Below, in pieces: positions 20,280 to 30,967 of a stretch of 64,000 nt of DNA. The stretch comes from Nothopassalora personata. Taxonomy: Eukaryota > Ascomycota > Dothideomycetes > Mycosphaerellales > Mycosphaerellaceae. The notes beneath the pieces are model-generated. The model did no database searches, was not told the origin of the DNA, and saw nothing but the letters and a program-made list of their open reading frames with translations. The position numbers and the translations under genes are program-made. Position 1 is the stretch's first letter, and each line of letters starts with the position of its first letter. Location of the stretch: the NCBI GenBank assembly GCA_033816765.1, contig CM066296.1:62001-126000 (forward strand), read 5' to 3'.

Positions 20280-21773
20280 CTATGCAGTGAACACAAAGCG
20301 AGGGTTCTCGTCACCTAACGCGAGGATACTCTCCTCACTCAAACCACGTATTTTCTCATCTCGTGCCCCACTAGCCCGCTTCCTGTTCTCAGCCTTGAAG
20401 AAGAGATACATCAACCCGAATATGATAACACCGAATGAGACCAACGACAACGTGACGGCGTGACCCTTCACATATCTCGGACCCTCAGCGGCTGGATACA
20501 GAAAAGGTGCCATGATTCCAGAGCAGTTGCCGATTGTCAGCTGCAGTCCTGTAGCAGTCGTCCGCTTGCCGTATCGTGGGTTATTGCTCGGTAGCCATGC
20601 CAGTGGTATGCCTACTACGACATACAAACCCATCGCGACCAGGAAACAGCCCGCAAAGTGCACGCCAGAGCTCGCGTCTGATATGAGCAACACATATCCC
20701 ACCGCTGATATAATACCGAAGAGAACCGTTACCAGACCTCGCGACTGCTTGTGATCGCTGTATCGTGCTGCAGCTAAATACGTGATTGCACCAAGGGCAT
20801 AGCAAGGTATCGTCAAGACCTGTACGATCGCTCTCGAAGAGTCTGGTCGAATGCCTTGAATGATCGTTGGCAGGAAAGTGCTGTACCCGTAAAGCATGGT
20901 GTCCACACAGAACTGCCCGACGCAGACTGCCCATATCTTCCAGTCTTTCAGGCCCTTCCCCACGTCTTCCCATTCGAAAACATCAGTCTGGCCCATCTGT
21001 CCTGCTCTGCGTTGAAGCATCATCTCTTTCTCCTCATCGTTAAGGTAGTACGCCGTTTCTGGATCATCAGCTAGGATCCAACAGCATGCGATTCCCAAAA
21101 GGACAGTCGGAATCCCTTCGAGTATAATGATCCACCTCCACCCTCTAAGCCCAGCAACTCCATCCATGAATCCAATGCCATACGCCAACAACCCGCCGCA
21201 CGCTCCAGCCAGCGCAGCACTTACGAAGAGGTATGCAATTCTCAACGCCAGCTCGCGTTTCGTGTAGAAGAACGTCAAGTATATCGCCGCCCCCGGAAAG
21301 AGGCCTCCTTCGAACAATCCCAGGAGTAGCCGACATACTATCAACCCGGCATACGACTGCGTGATGCCTGTGAGGGTTGCGATTATTCCCCAAGATGTTG
21401 TGATGAATGCAATCCAGCGAGAGGGACGGACGTATTTCTTGAGGACAAGGTTCGACGGCAGCTCGGAGAGGATGTAGGTTACGAAAAGGAGGGAGACGGC
21501 GGTAAGGTATTGGTTCCCGACCATGTTCAGGTCTTCTTCGAGGCCGTAGAGGCGGGCATTACCGATGTTGACACGATCGAGAAAGGAGAGGAGGTAAACG
21601 AGCATGACGACGGGGATGATGTGGAGGTCGAGTTTCCTGATCAATTTCTTCTCTTTCGCGCGGTCCAGTTCGAAGGTACCGCCTTCGTAGACATACTCTG
21701 CTGGCTTGTCCTGCCCTTCCATCGCTCCATTCATCTTCCTGTCAATCGACTCGTCGCTTTCGATTTCGACCAT
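20280..21773 (-). CDS. MFS transporter, allantoate permease (Dal5/Tna1-like) family
   Basis: A single-exon 497-residue protein with about 12 predicted membrane segments. The N-terminal LIRKLDLHIIPVVMLVYLLSFLDRVNIGNARLYG block is characteristic of the anion:cation symporter branch of fungal MFS carriers, which import allantoate, nicotinate, pantothenate and related organic anions at the plasma membrane. Further family marks are RLLLGLFEGGLFPGAAIYLTFFY (segment 4) and a GWRWIIILEGIPT turn between segments 5 and 6. A charged loop separates the two six-helix halves. The C-terminal cytoplasmic tail is Lys/Arg/Glu-rich. The length matches the family. The substrate cannot be read from sequence. The start is the first Met after the upstream in-frame stop. 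Confidence 0.9.
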   Translation of the reverse strand: MVEIESDESIDRKMNGAMEGQDKPAEYVYEGGTFELDRAKEKKLIRKLDLHIIPVVMLVYLLSFLDRVNIGNARLYGLEEDLNMVGNQYLTAVSLLFVTYILSELPSNLVLKKYVRPSRWIAFITTSWGIIATLTGITQSYAGLIVCRLLLGLFEGGLFPGAAIYLTFFYTKRELALRIAYLFVSAALAGACGGLLAYGIGFMDGVAGLRGWRWIIILEGIPTVLLGIACCWILADDPETAYYLNDEEKEMMLQRRAGQMGQTDVFEWEDVGKGLKDWKIWAVCVGQFCVDTMLYGYSTFLPTIIQGIRPDSSRAIVQVLTIPCYALGAITYLAAARYSDHKQSRGLVTVLFGIISAVGYVLLISDASSGVHFAGCFLVAMGLYVVVGIPLAWLPSNNPRYGKRTTATGLQLTIGNCSGIMAPFLYPAAEGPRYVKGHAVTLSLVSFGVIIFGLMYLFFKAENRKRASGARDEKIRGLSEESILALGDENPRFVFTA

Positions 21774-22327
21774 ATTCGCTTTCGCTGCTCATTTGCCCCT
21801 AAGAAAGAAGTAATGTAATACTGACTGACAAGGAGGGAGTAACGGTCTTGTACGTCATTACCTACCTGCCTTCATCATATTCTTCTGCAGCAGTCGCCAA
21901 GGGATGCTGCAGATCGTAGAGCGGCGCTGAACGACAAGAGCATCTAGACATCTAGACGTTCTGCCAGACTTACGATATGCAATTGCATTTGCAGAAGTGG
22001 GAAAGGATGAGCAGTGGGGAGGAAAGATCGACATCCTCGGCAATTCCCGATCCCGTGAAGGGGTGGAGGGGGCCGGCAGGCGTGTTGGCATGTTGTCCAC
22101 TCGCATACTGGAAGTTGGTGACAAAATGTCTCTCTACATGTCAATCTGCTCTAATACATGGTCTGTCACTTTTTCCATACATTGTCCCGGATTGGCTGCA
22201 TGTTTCACTTTCACTCCGACGGTCCGAGCTCCGAGCTAAGATCTTGGCAAGAAGGGGATCACTTATACCGCGGCAGTCTTGAAATAATATATATCATATA
22301 CAATTGTAAATTCACGCTTACTAAAAA
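21774..22327. other. Intergenic, transporter promoter region and tRNA 5' flank
   Basis: About 550 bp between the transporter start and the serine tRNA, presumably holding the minus-strand transporter promoter. I see no ORF with family features. Just upstream of the tRNA the sequence is AT-rich (TAATATATATCATATAC), compatible with a TATA-like upstream element. Confidence 0.5.
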
Positions 22328-22582
22328 GCTGTGGTGTCGGAGTGGTTGTAAGTCTCGTAATCACTTACCCCAGACGAAGTATAACCTAATTTGGAGCAGA
22401 ACGAGTCAGACTTGAATGCCTACCATTCCAGTTATCTGATGCCTTCGGGCGCGCAGGTTAGTCAGACATTAGCCAACTAATGGCCTTCTTATTCTAACGT
22501 TTCCTGAAGGTTCGAATCCTGTCGTAAGTTCTTCTTCGCTAGTCAGTAACTGGTCACGTTCTGACATCCTCACAGCGCAGCG
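22328..22582 (+). tRNA. tRNA-Ser(UGA) with three mRNA-type introns plus the canonical intron
   Basis: The spliced exons are 22328-22347, 22400-22416, 22434-22456, 22510-22523 and 22576-22582, giving an 81-nt class II tRNA. The acceptor stem GCTGTGG pairs with CCGCAGC (one G-U). The D arm is TCG/CGA with loop GAGTGGTTAA. The anticodon stem TCAGA/TCTGA is perfect with anticodon TGA at 22413-22415. A GCC-TTCG-GGC variable arm is present, and the T arm is GCAGG TTCGAAT CCTGT. The discriminator is G73, as expected for serine. A 17-nt intron (22417-22433) sits at the normal 37/38 site. Three other insertions must also be removed: 22348-22399 (52 nt, D loop), 22457-22509 (53 nt, T stem) and 22524-22575 (52 nt, acceptor 3' strand). 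They start GTAAGT, GTTAGT and GTAAGT, end CAG, AAG and CAG, and have branch-like CTAAT (22386), CTAAC (22494) and CTGAC (22561). A box 22335-22345 and B box 22509-22519 are intact. Confidence 0.9.
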
Positions 22583-22610
22583 TACTCTGCCATCGTTGTA
22601 GACGACTCTC

Positions 22611-22616
22611 TTTTTT
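22611..22616 (+). terminator. Possible Pol III terminator of tRNA-Ser
   Basis: A T6 run 28 bases after the tRNA 3' end. No T-run of four or more occurs inside the gene or its introns, so a Pol III transcript could reach this point. Confidence 0.5.
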
Positions 22617-22738
22617 GCTTTTCAAAACCTCCTGGGCAAGAATATCACACCTACAGTCAGGCTTTCGACTTCTCTTTTGCTCGGGATACGGAACGTGCCA
22701 TCAGCGATTTCGACTCACTGTCGCTCGCTGTCACCCAC

Positions 22739-23881
22739 ATGGCAAACATCGACAGTGTCATATCCGCCAACGACCTCAAGCCGTTCTTCCCATATAAGTC
22801 TATTTCACATTAGTTACAGCTCTACCTGCCTAATACTTTCACCACAATCAAGCCTCACAGAAGAAACAGCACGCTGGCTTATTGCCACACTCTACAAACA
22901 AACAATATGCCTCTAAAGTTGCCCTTTCTACGCCCGACAGCATTCACTACAGCACCGATTGAGAAAGCTCAATTGGAGCGCAAGAATACCTTAGTCGTAG
23001 TCATAAGCAGAGACGAGCGGTTGCCAAAGGCAGAACAGATATGCGGAGAGGTGTGGATAAGGGAGGAGGTCAAAAATCAGACGGTGGCCACTGTTCTGGT
23101 GTAGTGTACCGCGATCTGGCTCCGCACATGAAGGGCGCATACCTCCAAGGTTGAGGCGAAGGAATGTTCAAGGACAAGAAAAAGGACGAGAACTACACGC
23201 AGATGTTCATCTCCGTCACAAGCGAACCTACCAAGCTTAGAGCAGGGCAGCCACATTGGGGAGCCATCCTCGAAGCCATCACCGCCACGATGCATTGGTG
23301 TGCATGCATGGTTAGACTAGTGAGATCAGCGAGCTTCGCAGCGAAGGAAGGATGCATGAGGCACAGATTCCGGAGTGAGAAATCTGCGCTTGCGAACAAG
23401 TCGTGCAGTGCAAGTTCAACGACATCATCAGTTGCTTGAAAGACTTCGTCAACCAGCCCGTAGGAACATCAGCAACATCCGCATGCCAGTAGACGCTTCC
23501 GAAGAGTGAGTCCGCTTGACGGTGGGATCAGTCTAGCAGATCTTCGCAAAGTCCTCCCACCTATTGACCAAGATCCTCCAAGCGACCATAATGATCAGAC
23601 AGACCGAGCCAGAGCAATATCTGTACATCTTCAAAGACCTGGACACTCGCCACGATTTGTTTCAGCGATGCTGATGGAAGGAGAATCATCAAGAATTGGG
23701 GCGTTTTACGTTCTGCGATGCAGCCCGCGGCTCCATCGAAAACATGGAGACTCTTCGCGCACGCCGGGATGACTTCACGGAGATGATCGCGCAGTTCTGC
23801 GATGACGGCTGGCGTTATGTCAACAGCCCACAGAACATACAGGACACTTTCCCCGCCGAGACAGCAAACATGCACATCTGA
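22739..23881 (+). pseudogene. Decayed gene of unknown family
   Basis: Protein-like segments in changing frames follow each other. They are 22739 onwards (a short MANIDSVISANDLKPF start), 22907-23090, 23100-23330 (VYRDLAPHMKGAYLQG, then a TGA, then GMFKDKKKDENYTQMFISVTSEP), and about 23560-23881 (QYLYIFKDLDTRHDLFQ, a TGA, then LGRFTFCDAARGSIENMETLRARRDDFTEM to the end). The frame jumps near 23100 and the in-frame TGA codons cannot be explained by clean introns that I can find. I do not recognise the family. It looks like a recently broken gene rather than chance ORFs, because adjoining segments stay coherent. Confidence 0.4.
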
Positions 23882-24331
23882 TCTTCATTCTAGCGCAAAT
23901 TTGTGCTTCGCAATAGTGCTCTCCGACTGACCTGATGCAGGTTTACTTGCGATGTAGTAAGAGGGTGGCGCTGGCATGGTTCGTGTCGTCGCTTCAAGGG
24001 TTTTCAGAAGCGATGGCATGGAGAGTGCACGCTCCAATACACCGGCCATGTGAGCAAGCTGTTGTGGGGTCACAGACCTCCCTTCACATTGTGGCGACCT
24101 TGTGCTGAGGCCATTCCGCAATATATCTCATTTGGATCTGCGACTATGCAGTCCTGGTGACGCTCAGGAGGAGCCTGGTCTCACGGGATGCATGCTATGC
24201 AAATCTCTCTACAAACCGAGCGTAACCCTCATCATAAAGAGCGACTCACGCAACCCAAACCTCACTACCCCAACGAGAGACAGCATCCTGCTCTCCTCTT
24301 CACTGTCGAAGTGATCGCTAGCGCCTAGCCC
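23882..24331. other. Intergenic
   Basis: About 450 bp between the decayed gene and the 3' end of the VOC-domain gene. I see no gene or strong motif. Confidence 0.5.
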
Positions 24332-26280
24332 TCAAGCGAACCCTAAAATACTCCTCTTCCCCTCCCTCTCCCTCTGCTTTCCGCGATACGGTATAGCAGT
24401 TTGTTTACTCTCACTATACCTGCTGCCACCATCCCACTCCTTCCGTGCCGACCTCACGGTCCGTTCACTACCCGCCTCACTCCTCCTCGACCTATGATGC
24501 TTCCTCCTCCGCTTACTCAAATCGACACAACTGATGCTGTCATCCGGCATTACGGTCCTGACATCGCCGAGTCCATCACTCTCCTCGCCGACGAAGTCTT
24601 CCCAGCTTTGTTTGGACTCAAGTGCTTCCATTGGTGGGATCTGAGCATCGCGGATTGACACATCAATCGGGGCTTTCGAGCCAGCGTACGGGCGGGCACG
24701 TTCTTTGTCGGTGCGGGACTCTACTTCTGACGGTGGCAAGGGGATGGCCGCTGGGTAGTAGCACGAGTCGGGCGCTTTCGATGCCGCTCTTTTGCCCACT
24801 GCAGCTTCGACAGCGGCTTGGATGTCGTCGTACTTGGACTCTCGGCGTGAAGGCTTGATGGTGCTTGCTGAAGATCTTCGACTCGCTTCGCTGCCGCGGT
24901 CGCGGTGACTGCGGTGGGAGGAATGCATACTCACGCCACTATCGTGGCGCTTGAGATACGCATCGTCATGGCTGCTGCGACGATCGTAGTGCGACCCGGA
25001 TACGGAACCGTGGAGACTTGCGTATCTCGAGCCGCTGGACTTGGCGGGAGGAGCTTCTATGTAGTAATTTGGGCGGTCTTCGAGGGGGAGAGTAATAGCA
25101 CGTTTGATAGAGTGGCCTGACGGGGCTTCGGATTTCGGTGCTCTTGATTCTGGGGCATGTTCGAGTTCATCGTCTCGATTCCTGGTGGCGTGAGGGCGCA
25201 TATTCGTATAACGGCTCAGCACTTCCTGGACATCCTCATCATCCTTATTGTACCCAGTATCAGCAATCATGCGCATGGCTCGTGTCTCTGGAGGCGGGGG
25301 CCTTCGACTGTAGGCGGACTCTGTCGTGCTGAAATTGCGGTGGAACTTCCTAGTGTCATGCTTTGACGATGGTGGCGGTGGGGGCGGTGGTATTGACTCT
25401 TTCACAGTCTCTGCTTTCGGTGGCGGTGGTGTCGTCGTTCCGGCGACAGATTTCCGTCTTGAGAACTTCGACGACATGTACGCATGATGCTCAGCCTCCT
25501 CCTGGGCATTTCTTGACTCCGCTCTGTGCATCGCATACATGAGGCCAGCTCCAGCAACAGCACCCAAAGCCACTCCAATCAGTCCTTTGGCAGGAAAGTT
25601 CGGTTTTGCAGGAGCAGTGTTAGTTCGAGGAATGCCTTGACGGGGAGTGTCCGACTTGACCGAGTTCGATGTATTCGAGACAAGGTCAGTGACGGTCTGC
25701 ATTCGCGACTTGGTTTTGGATGCTTGAGATGCCATGGTTCCCCGCGAAGCCTGAGATTCTACTAAGGATTGGGCGTCTTCTGGCGCACCCTCTTCAACAT
25801 CCTTCTGCCAAGTAATCACTCTCTGATCCTCAGCGGGTCTCAGAGTACCGCAGCAGTTCCCTTCACCATGCGGCTGTCGAAAGATGAACTCGATTGTGTT
25901 CCCATCCAGGTCCTCTACAGCAGCATTGAAGCATTCGCACTCCTCGTTTCGGTACTTCGGCGATCCACTCGGGTACGCTCCAGCGTTCAGTGCAGCCGCA
26001 TAGCACTCTCTTACAACTAGCCTGCTCTCCGCAAGAAAGGCGATATGATTTGGAGAAGGTCGTGTGCTAGACTGACGTCAGCCTTGATCGAAACACAGCC
26101 CGGCGGTACTGACCCAAGCGGCGCCTGTGTGATGAAGAAGTCGGCGGAATCAACTCCAAGACCAATAGAATTGCCTTGATGTCCGATGAAGCGGTATCCC
26201 AGGGGTTGCAGGGCAGCAAGATAGAACGAAGTAGCCGACGGAATGTCAGTTACCGAAATGCCCCAATGTGATATCGGCAT
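24332..26280 (-). CDS. VOC (glyoxalase/dioxygenase-fold) protein with long disordered tail
   Basis: Two exons: 26280-26114 and 26066-24332, with a 47-nt intron (GTCAGT to CTAG, branch CTGAC). This gives 633 residues. Residues 1 to about 135 form one VOC (glyoxalase/bleomycin-resistance) domain: ISHWGISVTDIPSATSFYLA at the start, NHIAFLAESR after the intron, and FNAAVEDLDGNTIEFIFR at the end. The reading then continues without a stop into a low-complexity region. A Gly/Ala-rich hydrophobic segment (GLIGVALGAVAGAGLMYAM) may be a membrane anchor; Pro-rich repeats (PPPPPPP), Ser/Arg/His-rich stretches and a basic C-terminus follow. The VOC fold binds a metal and catalyses varied reactions; the substrate here is unknown. 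The fusion is unusual, but the frame supports it through the intron. Confidence 0.75.
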
Positions 26281-27548
26281 AGTGGCGCAGAATTAGAACG
26301 AATGCAAATTATCCAAGAGCTTAAACGACAATTTGCAGACCAAGACGCAAAGCCAGCACAACAAACAGAAAGTGAAGTCGAAGCAGGGGACGGCTGTGGT
26401 GGATGTGGTTGCTGTAGTAGGAGGAATCGGGAAGATCAGCCGGTGACGGGTATGTCAGGCCTGACGACGGTACCAGGTAGTAAAAGACGCAGTTAAGAAT
26501 ACAAAGAGGCAAAATCTTCTGTTTGAGAAGAAGAATAGGCGTAGAACGGTAGGCCCCATAAAACTTAAAACAAGGAGAGAGGACATGAGCATGCCCGGGC
26601 AAGGCATGCCTACATACCACACGCTTCCATCGTGAGACACTTCCTATCGGTGCCTTGGTCGGTGTACAGAATCATTGGCGGGTAAAAGGAATCGCCGCGA
26701 CTCGGTGGTCGATGGCCGGGTGATGTGAGCAACAAGCTGCGAGCAGCGCAAAGCAGAAAGCTGAGGCATGCTATAACGACGCCTGTCACTCCACATGGTG
26801 AAGTGGGAAGGGCGCTGCAGCGTGGTCTTGCGGTCGTTTGGGACTGCTTCGTTAGCGGTGACAGCCAAAAATGCCTACTGGCTGGCGCGGCGTCGTCGAT
26901 CCAGGAACTGTACGCACACAGAGGCTGCCACGTCCGTGTTGCTCCTGCAGCTAGACAGCGGCTCGACTGCGATTTGACGGTACGGCCCTCATTATGCGTG
27001 AAGCGGCTCAAGGTTGGCTGGGATGTGGTGGGCCGAGGGGCGGCCAGCACGGGAGGGGGTCGGGGGGGGGGGGGGGGGGTGAAGCATCGTCTGGTGGGAG
27101 GTGTTGATGTGGCTACTTTTTGCGTTAATACTCTTGTGTGGTTGGCATCTTCAGCCGCTCGACATCTGATCAACATCGTCGTATGAGGAATGTCAGTGAG
27201 AGATGTCGCTGACGTTGAACGATCTGGACGAGTCTTGAGCCAAGCGTGGGACCCCAGTCAGCAACGTCGTGAAACAGCGTCCGACGATGCCGAGGAATGC
27301 GGTCTGAGTGTGCCGACTCGCTCATGTTACAGACACCACACCGGTTCGTTCAGCGTGACCGCGTGCGTTGTGCTCCCATCGCTTCTGCACATCCGGGCTT
27401 GCGTTGCTCCCTCCCACTCAGCCCTCCCCAGGAGTGCTGATTGGATTCAAAGAAAGCACGGATAAGTGATGTGTGAGTGATAAAGTGTCTCCGCCACGGC
27501 GCTGGTAGCCTCTTTAAAAAGCATCCGCATAGTGGTGGCAGCCAATGA
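26281..27548. other. Intergenic with an 18-G homopolymer
   Basis: About 1.3 kb with no convincing gene. A 64-codon plus ORF at 26302-26496 contains a CGGCGCC cysteine cluster but no other support. A G-rich stretch ends in 18 consecutive G (27062-27079), preceded by GGGAGGGGGTC. Confidence 0.5.
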
Positions 27549-27635
27549 GTGTCACCGAGGATGTACTGTAGCAATACCTGCAGGCTGCAGCGGAGCAAGT
27601 GGTGCAGTGCTACAGAGCTGTCAAAGCAGCTCGTG

Positions 27636-28440
27636 CTATGCATGGTTGCGTTTATCGTAGTTCTACTCATTCGAAATGTCAACCACCATTCCCCCAAGAC
27701 CGGCCAATGTCTCTGCGGTGCAATCAAGTATGAACTCGCAGGAGCCAGCGCGAATCCATACTACAACACTGGTATGCCGTAATACCATCTCGTGGCATGT
27801 CGTAGTTAAGCACCGGCTCAGCATTTCTCCTGCCATCAATCTGCCCACGCCATGCATGTGCGCTTTCCACTCACGTGTCTACTGCTACATGCACTGCTAC
27901 CTGTCGTGACACAATTGGCTGACCACCTGCACAGGGGTTCAGAGTGACGGAAGGGAAAGAGCTTCAAAAGGAGTATTGGGATGTTGCAACCGACACGGGC
28001 ACGAGGTTGAAGTAGGCCCGGTTTCATATGCATTGATGCCCATACACGATATCGGCAAATGCTGACCTTTCGATGCATCTAGGCGAGTTTTCTGCTCACA
28101 ATGCGGCAGCAAGCTGTTCGCTCTCACACCACTCTGGTAAGCCCGTCGATCCACTCGGTCGAAAGCCAGGCCTGAACCCATGGTCCTTCTCACGTCCGGA
28201 GATGCATCGCAGTGCCCTCACATCACTGTTATCGACAGATCAGCTAACACGAATGATCCTCCCAGGGACGCAATAGTAAGCGTCACAGCTGGTACGCTCA
28301 ACGACTTCGACTCCTGGGAACCCAACACCGAACAATGGTGCATTCACCGCGCCTGCTTCCTCTCCGCGATCAATACCGTACCATCGGAGCGGAACTTCGA
28401 CAAAGCAGTACAGCAGCGAATCGCAAAGGAGAGCAACTAG
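27636..28440 (+). CDS. GFA/CENP-V domain protein (possibly a pseudogene)
   Basis: Fragments of a glutathione-dependent formaldehyde-activating (GFA, Mss4-like fold) domain appear in order: KTGQCLCGAIKYELAGA (zinc-ligand CxC) at about 27698-27750, INLPTPCM then GFRVTEGKELQKEYWDVATDTGTRLK at about 27836-28012, VFCSQCGSKLFALTPLW (CxxC) at about 28080-28135, and DFDSWEPNTEQWCIHRACFL to the TAG at 28438-28440. Introns with CACAG and CTAG acceptors can join the later parts. The first part is harder: the nearest ATG (27676) is out of frame with the domain, while 27636 is in frame but adds a hydrophobic leader, and TAG/TAA codons lie in the CHC-type segment near 27800. The model is tentative and may be a decaying copy. 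Such proteins bind zinc; their substrates are usually unknown. Confidence 0.5.
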
Positions 28441-28493
28441 AAGCCAGACCACCAAGGCAATGCATCATCCGTCTATCCTCAGGTATACCCGAC

Positions 28494-30967
28494 TCAATGG
28501 TCGACCCCATTTCCCTCGGGTTCTGGCAAATCATCAATACCTCCGCCGTCCAAATTCCCTAAACTCGCCTGCGTAGTCGCCCTCCTTCTAAACCCATTGA
28601 TTCTACTCCTACTTCTACTCATCCCAGCCGCGCTCCCGAAGACCCCGCTCGCATCACTAAAAGCCCTACTACTTCGCCTCGTCCTCACCGCCGTTGCAAA
28701 GTCCATCTCATCGTATTCTGTAAATACATCATCCACATCATCCATCTCATCTAGGACACTCTGCGGCGGATCCGTATCGAAGACAGCTTGGAGATCACCA
28801 TGCGCTCCAAAACGCGCCCACATACTGAGCCAAGTGTGTTTTCTGGGTGGGGACAGGAACCGGGCTCGTTTCCAAAGGTAGCGGCGCTCGTAGAGCGTGA
28901 TGAGGATGAGGATCGGGAAGTTGAGGATCCGTATTGCCGTGATGTTGACTTTGTGGAACCAGCGGGGCGAGAGGATGAATTTGAGTGGAAGGAGGACAAT
29001 GAGGGCGATGACATTGACGGGAGGTCGGTAGGCGAAAATGGCGTCGGATTTGACGCCTTCGAAGGTGAGGACTGCGCGGCGGAACTCGATTTCTGCTGTG
29101 GCGTTCCGGGAGAGATTATTGTATGTATTGGAGAGCATGGCGACTAGGATTGTAAGGAAGAGTGTATTGCCAAGGAAGGCGAAAGTTATCATCAGAAGAG
29201 GTCCGAGGAACCAGTGCATTTCGACTGAGCGCTGGACACCTGTGCCGTCGAGACCGAACCAGATCCAGAGCATCCATTTGCAGATTGTGATGACGGTATG
29301 TTTGAGGAAGCCTTCTCGGCCCTCGCTGAGCCAGGACAGGGCGAGAATGAAGCCACCGAAACACCAGCAAGCCAGGACTGTCAAGAAAGTGAAGTCGGCC
29401 ATCATGGCTCGAAGAGAGATGAAGAGCATGTTCTCCGACATCAAGCAGAAGGCCAGCCGCGGTAGCAAAACGGGTGCGCCCAAAGATAGAATCTGCTCCG
29501 CGAGCAAGCTATACTCTCGATCTCCAACTCGAAGCGCATGCACCCGGATGCCAAAGTAAATCCAGAAAATCAGCACGAAGGCGAGGTCGAGGAACGACCA
29601 CAAGTTCTCCGTGTGTACTGTCCAGCCGTGTTCGGTGATACTAGCCAGCTCGTCCACGTTCCAGCCGATAGCATAGACGACGAAGACGAACTCCAATCTA
29701 GTAAAGCTGAGGTGACTTGGACCTTTCTCTGCCGCCTTTGATATCATTAGTGTGAGATATAGGACCAGTAGTATCACGAACTGAACTGTCTCGATCATGC
29801 TTCTCGTCCTGGGTACTATCAGACGATACTGGTTGAGATAAGGTGCTTTCCGTGGATCGTAGAGTGTTATCCCGCGATTCTTGTAGTGGTCTGGCAGGAT
29901 GTCGATGAACGATGTCGGCGTGTAGATGATCCGACCACGATACACATTCTCAACGATCTTTTGGCATGCTGAAGATGACAGGAAGCCCTTTGCTTCTGTC
30001 ACGATTGCGACTTCAAGTGCAGTGAGCATGCGTTGATATTCTGGTCGTGCGAGCTTCCATTTGACGGTCCAATGTAGATCTGTCCTGTGATCACGGGTGA
30101 TGTCTCGAGGTGCATTCTGAAATGGCTCGAACCCTGCCACCTAAAGGCAAGGTAGATTAGCCTAGGTGTCTCAGAAGGGAGGCACAGAAGCCATGAGCGT
30201 TCTGAGGGTGTCTCAGATTTCCCATCATGGCTACTGTACTTGACCTTACTCACAAGGACATGCGCGACTTTAAGCAGACCCATCCGCCCTTCGTGATCTT
30301 CGTCAAATCGCCGCAGAATCCTACTCGCAACGATCTCGCAAAGATTCGCCCGGGTGATATTCACAGACTGATGATGCGCCTGGTAGGACTGCTCTCGCAG
30401 AAATTGTGCGCGATTTACCAGCAAGCAGAAGACCACGGATACATCCTCTGCATCGTACAGGTGGTCGATCAACGGCCTGATGACTGCGACGTTCATTCGC
30501 GGACTCTTCAATTGCTCGTTGCTGTATGGATCGTCGAGACTGGCTATTATAAGCCGTCTAATCTTGTGTATCGTGGTGTACACTGGCAGTTCAGCATGTG
30601 GATTTGGGACTGTCGGATCTGAGTTCTTCCTAGGAGGGTAGCATCCATCGTCGTCTGCCTCTTCGTTCTCGCCGAGCAATGTTTCTTGCTCTTCTCGTGC
30701 GCGGGCCAGTCGCAATGCTTCTTGAAGCTTAGCTTGACTGGTACCTCGCATAGTGTTGCGATTCGGTAAGCGCGGTCGTACTGGCGATGCCATGCGGATG
30801 TGCTGAGATGAGGCATCGTCGTTGGAATCGTTGCGTTGGGTATGTCCATTCGTGAAGCTGTCGTTCTCGTTCGTTTCGATGTCGCTCATGCGCCGCTGTT
30901 CTTCCAGTTGTGTCGTTGTCGCCCGCGACAGTGGCGTACGCGCCGGATCATCGTCCATCGTCGCCAC
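28494..30967 (-). CDS. YVC1: Vacuolar TRP-type cation channel, YVC1-like
   Basis: Two exons (30967-30254 and 30140-28494) joined across a 113-nt intron (GTGAGT to TTTAG) give 786 residues. The N-terminal about 110 residues are polar and disordered. A cytoplasmic helical domain follows (VYTTIHKIRRLIIASLDDPYSNEQL; FCLLVNRAQFL). Residues about 345-600 contain several membrane helices ending in a pore-like segment (WFGLDGTGVQRSVEMHWFLGPLLM) and a last helix with FLGNTLFLTILVAMLSNTY. The C-terminal tail is acidic and then Arg/Ser-rich, including an EMDDVDDVFTEYDEMD stretch that fits the acidic calcium-responsive region of fungal vacuolar channels. The family releases calcium from the vacuole under osmotic stress. 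The order and length match YVC1 homologues. Confidence 0.85.

Noticed and set aside
22328..22582. One large canonical 37/38 intron in tRNA-Ser
   Set aside because: It would leave the D arm without its 3' strand, split the T stem and leave no acceptor partner; all three only form if the GT-AG pieces are removed as well.
26302..26496. A 64-codon ORF with a CGGCGCC cluster (possible metallothionein-like)
   Set aside because: The cluster is short, no other metal-binding pattern is seen, and the ORF starts 22 bp from the VOC gene start on the other strand.
26610..27186. Open frames on both strands over the G-rich region
   Set aside because: They overlap each other, contain homopolymer-coded stretches and have no family features.
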